A stretch of DNA of 23,835 bases from an uncultured Bacilli bacterium (GTDB lineage: Bacteria; Bacillota_I; Bacilli_A; RFN20; CAG-826). This document shows positions 14,109 through 21,471 of the stretch, piece by piece (position 1 is the stretch's first letter; every line of letters starts with the position of its first letter). The notes below the pieces were generated by a model, which was given only the letters and a program-made list of their open reading frames with translations, made no database searches and was not told the origin of the DNA. The translations under genes were made by a program, and so were the position numbers. The DNA is taken from contig CAKPJO010000008.1 in assembly GCA_934162685.1 (NCBI GenBank), positions 1-23,835 of the forward strand, written 5' to 3'.

Positions 14109-14574
14109 GATTTTCTTCACCTTTCAATTTTTCTTTATTTTGTTTTTTATAAATTGCAACATTACCAATAATGCCACTAATTAAAAATAATACGATACAA
14201 ACAACATATGTTTTATCAAGAGCTTGCAATGTTTCTTTAGATATTCCACTATAGAAAACTTCTGATAAATACATATAAGAAGCGTTAATAAATATTAAAA
14301 ATGCTATAAAAATTAGTATTGAGCTTACAATTGGAGCAAATTTAGAAGTTTCTTTAAATAAAGATAAACCAATAAATAATAACGCAGCAATAAAAGGCAA
14401 TATAACAGCAACACTACTATAATAAGCAGTGCCAGTGTAATGAACTTGATAGATAATTGCGACAATAATACCTATTACAATACTAGAAACTCCTAAGTAG
14501 AAGCCAATCCACTTAGAAGTTATAGTTTGTTTGATATTATCTAGCAATGAATTTGAACTAGATTGATTATTCAT
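14101..14574 (-). CDS. Four-helix membrane protein coupled to the GH3 gene
   Basis: A 157-residue protein of unknown function. Four hydrophobic helices lie at about 23-43, 51-73, 80-103 and 122-141, with a polar Asn/Ser-rich N-terminus and a Lys/Glu-rich C-terminus. The SD AAGGAAA lies 8 bases before ATG 14574. Its stop overlaps the start of the GH3 gene, which implies translational coupling, often a sign of partner subunits. It has no transporter signature I recognise and is too small for a permease. A role in seating or assisting the doubly anchored GH3 enzyme is inference from gene order. Confidence 0.75.
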   Translation of the reverse strand: MNNQSSSNSLLDNIKQTITSKWIGFYLGVSSIVIGIIVAIIYQVHYTGTAYYSSVAVILPFIAALLFIGLSLFKETSKFAPIVSSILIFIAFLIFINASYMYLSEVFYSGISKETLQALDKTYVVCIVLFLISGIIGNVAIYKKQNKEKLKGEENHE

Positions 14575-14596
14575 ATTTTATTTTCCTTTTTTTTGA

Positions 14597-16549
14597 TTAT
14601 TTTACGTATGGAATATAATGGATATTACTAAATGTAAATGTGCCTATTCCATATGATTTAAGTTTGAAGTTAACGATTTGTTCAGATGTACAATTAAATA
14701 CATGTTCAATTGTAACTGTTTCACCGGCTTTTACTTTAATATCAGTTGTTTTGCTATCATTACGAACATTAAATTGAACGTAAACTTCGGAATCTGTATT
14801 ATTGGTGATATCTAGTGACATAAAGTATTTTCCTTCATATTTGTTACCATTTTCATCTTTAGCCATGTACATTAATGTAGGAATTTTATTACCAGTCATA
14901 TTTTCCACAACTTTGCTAGACTCTAAGCCAATAACACCTTCAGTTAAACTTGAAGTTAAGCCATTACTTGTTCCAACATTCATTCTATACCAGCCTGGTG
15001 TAGTAATTGAACTTGGTCCATTAACATTAGCAATAGTACCGCTATCTACAAATTTATTTTCGGTAGATATAACAACTACTTCACAAGTTTGTGATAATTC
15101 ACCCACAGTAGCGGTAATAATAGCATATCCGCCTTTAACAGCTTGGATTTCACCATTATTAACAGTTACAACTTCATTATTAGAAGAAGTCCAAGTGACT
15201 TCACCTTCAACATTTTCTAAAGTCGCAATAAGTGTATCTTTAATAATTCCTTTTTCTAAATTTAATACAACATTAGATTTAGATAATGTTAGTGTTGATG
15301 CAATAACATTAACTGTTACAGAAGCACTTAATTCACCATTTTTAGCAGTAATAGTAGTAACGCCTCCACTTACTGGAGTGACAACACCATTATTAACAGT
15401 TGCAACATCAGTATTAGAAGATTCCCAAGTGGTTTCTTCATTTTCTCCACCAACAGCAACAAGGTTAATATCGCCTTCATCTAATTTTGTAGATATTGTC
15501 TTATTAGTTACATTAGAAGGAGTAGTTGTTTTAATAGCTAAAGCTGGTTTAGTTACTAAATCGGTTACCTTTAATGTATAAGGCCCACTCATAAAGCTTG
15601 TTAATGTAGCTTCTTTAGCCATAGTAATATTAAATGGTTTATCAGTAGTAACAGTAACAGCATCAATAGTTATAGTTTTGCTAACATTAGCTTCAACTGG
15701 TACGAAATATACTTCATCTTCAGCAGTAGTAGCACCAAATCTTAATAAGCCATCAACACTAGATTCTACTTCGAATGAAACAGATACAATGTCTCCGGCT
15801 TTTAAGTCTTTTGGAATATAACGTAAATAATGTTCGGCACTCTTATTAGACTTGTTTTCTAATACTACTTTTCCATTAGCGTGATATCCGCTTATCTCAC
15901 TCATTGATGAGAAATAATACCAATGACCAGGATTATTAAATACATCACTGTTTTTACCTTTTTCTAATAAGTAATAATCTTCAGGTGCTTTTACTGTTAA
16001 TGCACAAGTATCACTTGCATTACCTTTAGATACGGTAATAGTAGTAGTACCTTGTCCTTTAGCGGTTACAAGTCCGTCTTGATCAACAGTGGCAACTTCG
16101 GTATTTGATGATTCCCAAGTGTATCCGCCCATATTTCTTGAGTCAGTAGCGGATAATTGAAGAGCTGAACTTTCAGAAATATCAATTGTTGCTTCTTTCA
16201 TAGATATTGTAATAGTGATATCTTCAACAGTTACAAGACATTCTGCTGATTTACTTCCCGCTGTAGCGGTAATTGTAGCACTACCAACTTTTTCGGCTTT
16301 AATTCTTCCGATGTCAGATACTGAAACAGTAGTGGAATCGCTACTTGTCCAAGTAACCTTAACTCCTTTTGGGCTAGTGATAGCTTTTAAAGTTTGTTCA
16401 GCACCCACAACAAGTGTGGTACTTTTCTTGCTTAAAATAATAGTAACATTATCATTATTAGAATTGTTATTATTGCAACTAGATAACATAAATGAGAAAC
16501 AAGATAATGCTGCTAATACAAATTTAGGAAAATTAGATATTTTTTTCAT
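14597..16549 (-). CDS. Big2-repeat surface lipoprotein with two PG-W modules
   Basis: First gene of the operon, 650 residues. The signal peptide ends in a lipobox (L-S-S-C, Cys 25), followed by an Asn-rich linker. Four bacterial Ig-like (Big2) domains are recognisable by W-x-S-S-N/D-x-x-x-V-x-V and a T-x-T-I-T strand, at about 34-108, 110-188, 337-415 and 417-495. After each pair comes a beta-rich module starting with P-G-H-W (about 190-335) or P-G-W-Y (about 500-650). The layout is therefore two repeats of [Big2]2-module. The modules resemble the C-terminal module of the protein at 1-1058 and may bind carbohydrate. The lipoprotein probably captures glycan at the cell surface for the hydrolases encoded behind it. 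Start ATG 16549 is chosen because AAGGAG precedes it at 7 bases; the in-frame ATG at 16648 adds a leader that spans the promoter. Confidence 0.82.
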   Translation of the reverse strand: MKKISNFPKFVLAALSCFSFMLSSCNNNNSNNDNVTIILSKKSTTLVVGAEQTLKAITSPKGVKVTWTSSDSTTVSVSDIGRIKAEKVGSATITATAGSKSAECLVTVEDITITISMKEATIDISESSALQLSATDSRNMGGYTWESSNTEVATVDQDGLVTAKGQGTTTITVSKGNASDTCALTVKAPEDYYLLEKGKNSDVFNNPGHWYYFSSMSEISGYHANGKVVLENKSNKSAEHYLRYIPKDLKAGDIVSVSFEVESSVDGLLRFGATTAEDEVYFVPVEANVSKTITIDAVTVTTDKPFNITMAKEATLTSFMSGPYTLKVTDLVTKPALAIKTTTPSNVTNKTISTKLDEGDINLVAVGGENEETTWESSNTDVATVNNGVVTPVSGGVTTITAKNGELSASVTVNVIASTLTLSKSNVVLNLEKGIIKDTLIATLENVEGEVTWTSSNNEVVTVNNGEIQAVKGGYAIITATVGELSQTCEVVVISTENKFVDSGTIANVNGPSSITTPGWYRMNVGTSNGLTSSLTEGVIGLESSKVVENMTGNKIPTLMYMAKDENGNKYEGKYFMSLDITNNTDSEVYVQFNVRNDSKTTDIKVKAGETVTIEHVFNCTSEQIVNFKLKSYGIGTFTFSNIHYIPYVK

Positions 16550-16613
16550 TTTTTTCTCCTTACAAGACTTGAAAAATATATAAATATATTTGTAAGCCCT
16601 TTTAACGCTATTT

Positions 16614-16669
16614 ATTATATAATAAAGATAAATAAAAAAATATTGCAACTATTTTACAAATACATTGCA
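16614..16669 (-). promoter_or_regulatory. AraC-type operator and promoter of the surface-hydrolase operon
   Basis: On the minus strand TGCAAT half-sites at 16669-16664 and 16647-16642 are 22 bp apart. A perfect -10 TATAAT at 16619-16614 lies exactly 22 bp beyond the second. This leaves a 5' untranslated region of about 58 bases. The spacings are identical to those before GH2 and before the glucuronate operon. It lies directly downstream of the AraC gene on the same strand, with no terminator seen between. Confidence 0.75.
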
Positions 16670-16716
16670 ATATGTAAAGCGAAAGTTAATATATTTTGAA
16701 AGCAAAAAATACTATT

Positions 16717-17511
16717 TTATTTCTTTTTTGAATTGTTTCTATCATAAGGCGGCTTTCCAATAATTTTCACATAATTACGATAGAATGTGGAGTATTCTTG
16801 GAAACCATATTCATATGCCACTTCATTAACTTTGACATTTCCTTGTAATATTTTTTGATGAGCGGCAATAATTTTTTTATAACGAATATAAGTCATTACT
16901 GTTACACGCATTACTTTAGAAAATTCATTAGAAATATGCGCTCTTGAGAAGTGTAAAGCATCACAAATGTCATTAAGAGTTATGTTCTTTTTAATATTAT
17001 CATTGATGTAGTTAATTACTTGCGCAACAACACGATTATGTTGAATACCTTCATCTTCTTTTTGATTATTATTTTGCATATCAATTAAAATACGAATGAG
17101 TTGATTAACTAATAATATATAGGCATGTTCTTTTTTATAATTATCCACAATAGTATCTAATTCTTTAAAATAACGATCTAAAAATGAATAATTACCAGAA
17201 AACCCTGAAAACTCATGTAATTCTTTAGTTAGACTTTCAGGTATAATATTGATAGGGAATTTTAAGACATAGCGTTCGTATTCATGATTTTGATTTGCTA
17301 CACCATAGTGTAATGAACCAGCAGGAATAAGAATGATATCATTTGGGACTAATTTCTTTGCTTTTGATTCAATCATGTAGTCAACTTCCCCTCTCACAAA
17401 GAAGATTAGTTCATAGAAATCGTGCATATGCTTTTTAAAGTCATCGGATGGCAACGTATGGCCATTTAATTTGTGGGCGAAATCAATGTCGCGGTATTGA
17501 AAGTTAAACAT
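16717..17511 (-). CDS. AraC-family transcriptional regulator of the uronate/glycan regulon
   Basis: A 264-residue regulator. Residues about 15-100 form a cupin sensor (H-M-H-D-F-Y-E-L-I-F-F, G-E-V-D-Y, L-V-P-N-D-I-I-L-I-P, H-Y-G), and residues about 160-264 form two helix-turn-helix motifs, the second with the family signature V-A-Y-E-Y-G-F-Q-E-Y-S-T-F-Y-R-N-Y-V-K-I-I-G-K-P-P. It is divergent from the glucuronate operon across 115 bases and sits just upstream of the surface-hydrolase operon. The four TGCAAT-N16-TGCAAT elements in this window are its likely targets, and the ligand is probably a pathway sugar acid; both are inference. The start codon lacks an SD and lies only 6 bases after a -10-like box, so its mRNA may be leaderless. 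Confidence 0.88.
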   Translation of the reverse strand: MFNFQYRDIDFAHKLNGHTLPSDDFKKHMHDFYELIFFVRGEVDYMIESKAKKLVPNDIILIPAGSLHYGVANQNHEYERYVLKFPINIIPESLTKELHEFSGFSGNYSFLDRYFKELDTIVDNYKKEHAYILLVNQLIRILIDMQNNNQKEDEGIQHNRVVAQVINYINDNIKKNITLNDICDALHFSRAHISNEFSKVMRVTVMTYIRYKKIIAAHQKILQGNVKVNEVAYEYGFQEYSTFYRNYVKIIGKPPYDRNNSKKK

Positions 17512-17517
17512 ACTTTT

Positions 17518-17546
17518 ATAATATAATAATAATCTACATTTTGCAA
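17518..17546 (-). promoter_or_regulatory. Candidate AraC gene promoter, nearly leaderless
   Basis: On the minus strand TTGCAA (17546-17541) and TATTAT (17523-17518) are separated by 17 bp. The -10 box ends 6 bases before the ATG at 17511, so transcription would begin at or next to the start codon. The -35 box coincides with the outer half-site of the divergent operator, so regulator binding could repress its own gene. Confidence 0.45.
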
Positions 17547-17597
17547 TATTTCTTTAAAATAAATGCAATTAATATTGACTATGCTTAAGTGTACAAT
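17542..17597 (+). promoter_or_regulatory. AraC-type operator and promoter of the glucuronate operon
   Basis: TGCAAT half-sites at 17542-17547 and 17564-17569 are 22 bp apart. The -10-like TACAAT at 17592-17597 lies exactly 22 bp beyond, matching the GH2 promoter base for base in spacing. A second possible promoter uses TTGACT (17575-17580) and TGTAAT (17597-17602) with a 16-bp spacer. Half-sites overlapping the AraC promoter suggest shared control of both directions. Confidence 0.75.
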
Positions 17598-17626
17598 GTA
17601 ATTGTAAAGAAAGAGAGGATAATTTT

Positions 17627-18484
17627 ATGGAAAAGAAAGATTTACCATTTACTATCGATCTAAAAGATAAAGTAGTTGTTATTACTGGAGCAGGAGGAGT
17701 TATATGTTCTTGCTTAGCTAAAGCAATTGCTCTTTGTGGCGCGAAAGTGGCGTTACTTGATTATAAATTAGAAAACGCACAAAAGTTTGCCGATGAAATT
17801 AACGCTGATGGGGGAAAAGCTATTGCCCTACAAGCAAATGTTTTAAAAAAAGACATGTTAGAAGAATGTCACCAAGAAATATTAAAACAATTAGGACCTG
17901 TTGATATTTTAATTAATGGTGCTGGTGGTAATAACCCATTAGCAACAACAGATAATGAATTTGCTGAACTTGATGATGATATGAAGAGTATGAAAACATT
18001 CTTCAACCTTGATGTCAGCGGATTTGAATATGTATTCAATTTAAACTTAATTGGTACATTACTTCCAACTCAAGTATTTGCTAGTGATATGATGGGAAGA
18101 AAAGATTGCTCAATCTTAAATATTTCTTCAATGAATGCATATACACCTTTAACAAAGATTCCTGCATATTCTGGAGCTAAAGCTGCTGTTTCTAACTTCA
18201 CAAGTTGGTTAGCAGTACACTTCTCACATGTTGGCATTAGAGTTAACGCTATTGCACCTGGATTTTTCTCAACTAAACAAAATGCAAGTTTATTATGGAA
18301 TCCTGATGGCACACCAACTGCAAGAACTGGCAAAATTTTAAGATCTACACCAATGGGAAGATTTGGTGAAGTAGAAGAATTAATCGGTGCTGTATTATTC
18401 TTAATTGATGCTAAAGGTGCATCATTTATTACCGGAATCTGTGTTCCAATCGATGGCGGATTCTCTGCATATTCAGGAGTTTAA
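17627..18484 (+). CDS. uxuB: Fructuronate reductase (D-mannonate oxidoreductase), SDR type
   Basis: Short-chain dehydrogenase of 285 residues, predicted to interconvert D-fructuronate and D-mannonate with NAD(P)H, the second step of glucuronate breakdown. The cofactor loop is T-G-A-G-G-V-I-C (about 20-27), N-G-A-G-G-N-N is the conserved NAG region, and the active site is Y-S-G-A-K near residue 180 with a preceding Ser pair. The N-G-A-G-G-N and the long insert after it match the YjmF-like mannonate oxidoreductases of Bacillota rather than the unrelated long-chain UxuB of E. coli, so the symbol denotes function, not homology to the E. coli enzyme. First gene of a five-gene operon. The SD contains GAGGATAA (17615-17622), complementary over 8 nt to the loop of the candidate small RNA. 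Confidence 0.85.
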   Translation: MEKKDLPFTIDLKDKVVVITGAGGVICSCLAKAIALCGAKVALLDYKLENAQKFADEINADGGKAIALQANVLKKDMLEECHQEILKQLGPVDILINGAGGNNPLATTDNEFAELDDDMKSMKTFFNLDVSGFEYVFNLNLIGTLLPTQVFASDMMGRKDCSILNISSMNAYTPLTKIPAYSGAKAAVSNFTSWLAVHFSHVGIRVNAIAPGFFSTKQNASLLWNPDGTPTARTGKILRSTPMGRFGEVEELIGAVLFLIDAKGASFITGICVPIDGGFSAYSGV

Positions 18485-18486
18485 TT

Positions 18487-19536
18487 ATGAAATTAACATT
18501 TAGATGGTATGGAGAAACTGATTCAATACCTTTAGACTATATTAGACAAATTCCTAATATGTCTGGTGTTGTTAGCAGTTGTTATGAAGTTAAAGTTGGT
18601 GAAGTTTGGCCAATTGAATCTTTAAAAAGACAAAAACAATTATGTGAAGATAAAGGATTAAAATTTGAAGTTATCGAATCTATTCCTGTACATGAAGATA
18701 TTAAATTAGGAAAACCAACACGTGATAAATATATTGCTAATTACATTGAAAATATTCGTCGCGTTGCCTCAATTGGTGTTAAAGTTATTTGCTATAACTT
18801 TATGCCTGTATTTGATTGGACAAGAACAAATTTACATTATCAACACGCTGATGGTAGTGAATCACTTAGTTTCTCATTTGATGACTTTAAAAAGTTAGAT
18901 CCTAAAAATCTTCATTTACCAGGATGGGATGAAAGTTATACTTCAGAAGAATTAAATAGTCTTCTTGATGAATACAAAAACATTTCGCATGAACAATTAT
19001 TTGATAATTTAGTTTATTTTTTAAATAAAATTATTCCAGTTTGTGATGAATTAGATGTTAAAATGGCTATTCACCCAGATGATCCACCAATGGATATATT
19101 CTCACTTCCTCGAATTATTTCAACCGAAGAAGATTTAGATAGATTATTTGATGCAGTTAAATCCACTAATAACGGATTAACATTTTGTACTGGTAGCTTA
19201 GGAGCAAGAAAAGATAACGATTTAGTCAAGATGGCGGATAAATATTCACGCGCTAATCGTATTCATTTTGTCCATTTAAGAAATATTTGTTATACCGATA
19301 ACAATAATTCTTTCTATGAGTCAGGGCATTATTCAAAAACTGGTAGTTTACCAATGAATAAAATTGTTCAGGTATTAGTTAAAAATCATTTTGATGGTTA
19401 TGTAAGACCTGATCATGGTAGAAATATCTTTGGTGAAAATAAAAAACCAGGATACGGCTTGTTTGATCGCGCTTTAGGATGTACTTATATTAATGGCTTA
19501 TTTGAAGCTTACCAAGACGATTTGGAGGATAAATAA
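18487..19536 (+). CDS. uxuA: Mannonate dehydratase
   Basis: Dehydrates D-mannonate to 2-keto-3-deoxygluconate. 349 residues, close to the usual family length. Family stretches are plain: F-R-W-Y-G-E near the N-terminus, I-R-Q-I-P-N-M-S-G-V-V-S and G-E-V-W-P, the metal-site region I-H-P-D-D-P-P, H-F-V-H-L-R-N and the closing D-H-G-R-N-I-F-G with P-G-Y-G-L-F-D-R-A-L-G. It begins 2 bases after the SDR stop, with its SD AGGAG in the end of that gene, so translation is coupled. Confidence 0.95.
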   Translation: MKLTFRWYGETDSIPLDYIRQIPNMSGVVSSCYEVKVGEVWPIESLKRQKQLCEDKGLKFEVIESIPVHEDIKLGKPTRDKYIANYIENIRRVASIGVKVICYNFMPVFDWTRTNLHYQHADGSESLSFSFDDFKKLDPKNLHLPGWDESYTSEELNSLLDEYKNISHEQLFDNLVYFLNKIIPVCDELDVKMAIHPDDPPMDIFSLPRIISTEEDLDRLFDAVKSTNNGLTFCTGSLGARKDNDLVKMADKYSRANRIHFVHLRNICYTDNNNSFYESGHYSKTGSLPMNKIVQVLVKNHFDGYVRPDHGRNIFGENKKPGYGLFDRALGCTYINGLFEAYQDDLEDK

Positions 19537-19539
19537 GCA

Positions 19540-20871
19540 ATGAAAAAGTTTTATGATGATAATGTTTTATTAACAAATGAAACATCAAAACATATCTATG
19601 AAGCAATTAAAAATTTACCAATTGTAGATTATCATTGTCACTTAGATCCAGAAGCTATTGCCACTAATCCATTAGTGGAAGATATCGGAAAATTATGGAT
19701 GGGTGGAGATCACTATAAGTGGCGTGCAATGCGCTTAAATGGTGTTGAAGAAAAATATATTACTGGCGATGCTAGTTATAAAGAAAAATTCATCAAATAC
19801 GCAAGCATTATGCCTAATTTAATTGGTAATCCATTATATTATTGGTCACACTTAGAATTAAAAGAAATATTTGGCATCAATGAACCATTAAATGAATCAA
19901 GTGCTTTAAAAATATATGAAAATGCTAATAAAATAGCAAAAGATATGCACATTCGTGATTTATTTAAGAGATTTAATGTTAAGTATGTTTGTACTACTGA
20001 TGATCCTACTAGTGATTTAAAGTATCATGGTACTTATGATGGAGTAAAAATCTTACCTACATTTAGACCTGATAAATTATTTAGATTAAGCGAAGAATAT
20101 TTAACTGAACTTGTAAAAAGCGTTAATAAAGAAATTAATGATTTAGATGATTTATTAAGCGTTATTAATAGCCGTTTAGATTTCTTTGTTTCTAAAGGTG
20201 CTGTTATATCTGACCAAAGCTTTGAATACTTTCCAAGTGTTTATCCTACTATTGAAGAAGCTCGCGCTTTATTCATTAAAAGAGATACATGGAAAGATGC
20301 TGATTATGAAGCTTTCTTAGGATTTATGCTTACTTATTTAGCTAAAGAATATAAGAAACATGATATGACTATGCAAATTCACTTTGATGTTACAAGAAAC
20401 GTTAATAGTGATGAATTTAAAGTTTGCGGACCTGATACTGGATTTGATATTATTTCTAATCCAATCGATATCAAAAATGTTATTAAATTTTTAAATAATA
20501 TTAAAGATGAAGAAAGACCAAATATCATTCTTTATACATTAAATGATGAAAACTTAAAAGCTCTTGCTTGTTTAACGGGAGCATTTAGAAATGTTAGTAT
20601 TGGACCTGCTTGGTGGTTTAATGATACGGTTTTAGGTATCAAACATAACCTCAGTGTTATTGCCGAATATTCATTCTTAGGAAACAATATGGGTATGCTT
20701 ACCGATAGCAGATCATTCGCTAGCTATGTTAGATTTGATTTATTTAGACGCGTACTTGCAAGTTACATTGGCGAGTTAGTGGAAAATGGCGAATATGACG
20801 AAAACTCCGCAATTGAACTTGCTACAAATATTAGTTATAAAAATGCTAATAAATTAGTTAAAGGAGAATAG
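19540..20871 (+). CDS. uxaC: Glucuronate (uronate) isomerase
   Basis: Converts D-glucuronate to D-fructuronate (and usually galacturonate to tagaturonate), the entry step of this operon. 443 residues, a little shorter than the roughly 470 of E. coli UxaC. Metal-site H-C-H-L-D-P at 32-37 and D-D-P-T-S-D-L are present, as are D-Q-S-F-E-Y-F and M-L-T-D-S-R-S-F near the C-terminus. The following segment reads R-F-D-L-F-R-R where relatives usually have R-H-E/D-Y-F-R-R, a His-to-Phe change worth noting. It begins 3 bases after uxuA. Its SD, GGAGGATAA at 19524-19532, is perfectly complementary over 9 nt to the candidate small RNA. Confidence 0.93.
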   Translation: MKKFYDDNVLLTNETSKHIYEAIKNLPIVDYHCHLDPEAIATNPLVEDIGKLWMGGDHYKWRAMRLNGVEEKYITGDASYKEKFIKYASIMPNLIGNPLYYWSHLELKEIFGINEPLNESSALKIYENANKIAKDMHIRDLFKRFNVKYVCTTDDPTSDLKYHGTYDGVKILPTFRPDKLFRLSEEYLTELVKSVNKEINDLDDLLSVINSRLDFFVSKGAVISDQSFEYFPSVYPTIEEARALFIKRDTWKDADYEAFLGFMLTYLAKEYKKHDMTMQIHFDVTRNVNSDEFKVCGPDTGFDIISNPIDIKNVIKFLNNIKDEERPNIILYTLNDENLKALACLTGAFRNVSIGPAWWFNDTVLGIKHNLSVIAEYSFLGNNMGMLTDSRSFASYVRFDLFRRVLASYIGELVENGEYDENSAIELATNISYKNANKLVKGE

Positions 20872-20878
20872 ATTTAAA

Positions 20879-21457
20879 ATGGAACATTATAAAATTATAC
20901 CTGTTGTGGTAGTTAAAGATGAAGAAGATACTAGACACAAATTATCTAGCTTATTAGAAGGTGGCATTAAAGTAGCAGAAATCACATTTCGTACTGCTTA
21001 TGCTCCTAAAGCTATTGAATTAGCTGTTAAAGAATATAAGGATATGTGTGTTGGTGCTGGAACTGTTATTAATAAAGAACAAGCTCTTCAAGCTATTAAC
21101 TTAGGAGTTCAATTTATTGTTTCTCCAGGCTTTTCTAAAGGTGTAGCAGAAGCTTGTAACGAACATAATATTCCTTATTTCCCGGGTTGTGTTACTCCAA
21201 CTGAAATTATGGAAGCTTTAGAATATGGTATTAAAGTTGTTAAATTTTTCCCTAGCAATGTCTATGGTGGATTAAAAGCAATCAATAACTTATCTAAGCC
21301 TTTCCCACAAGTTAAGTTCTTACCTACCGGTGGAGTAGACGAAACAAATATTGATGAATATTTATCTAATGACGCAATTTACGCAGTTGGCGGTAGCTTT
21401 ATGATGAAAGGCGATATCGTTGAAAACTGCAAAAAATTAGCCAAATGGCTTAACTAA
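20879..21457 (+). CDS. kdgA: 2-keto-3-deoxy-6-phosphogluconate (KDPG/KHG) aldolase
   Basis: Class I aldolase that splits 2-keto-3-deoxy-6-phosphogluconate into pyruvate and glyceraldehyde-3-phosphate, the last step of the pathway. 192 residues, within the usual range. The Schiff-base Lys is 122 in V-V-K-F-F-P-S; the catalytic Glu is 34 in E-I-T-F-R; G-A-G-T-V-I-N, S-P-G-F, P-G-C-V-T-P-T-E and P-T-G-G-V are all conserved. The SD AAGGAG lies in the end of uxaC, with a spacing of 7 bases between the genes. Confidence 0.95.
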   Translation: MEHYKIIPVVVVKDEEDTRHKLSSLLEGGIKVAEITFRTAYAPKAIELAVKEYKDMCVGAGTVINKEQALQAINLGVQFIVSPGFSKGVAEACNEHNIPYFPGCVTPTEIMEALEYGIKVVKFFPSNVYGGLKAINNLSKPFPQVKFLPTGGVDETNIDEYLSNDAIYAVGGSFMMKGDIVENCKKLAKWLN

Positions 21458-21471
21458 GGAGAATGAAAAAT

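Noticed and set aside
14802..15581. 259-codon open frame opposite the Big2 lipoprotein gene
   Set aside because: It is antisense to a gene with a clear signal peptide and Big2 domains, has no SD and no recognisable domain; it arises from the Val/Thr-rich codons of the real gene.
16215..16583. 122-codon frame opposite the start of the Big2 gene
   Set aside because: Shadow of the same kind, overlapping the true signal peptide region; no supporting signals.
16671..16690. Catabolite-repression (cre) site near the surface operon promoter
   Set aside because: The TGTAAAGCG stretch has the wrong spacing for a cre consensus and no symmetric second half.
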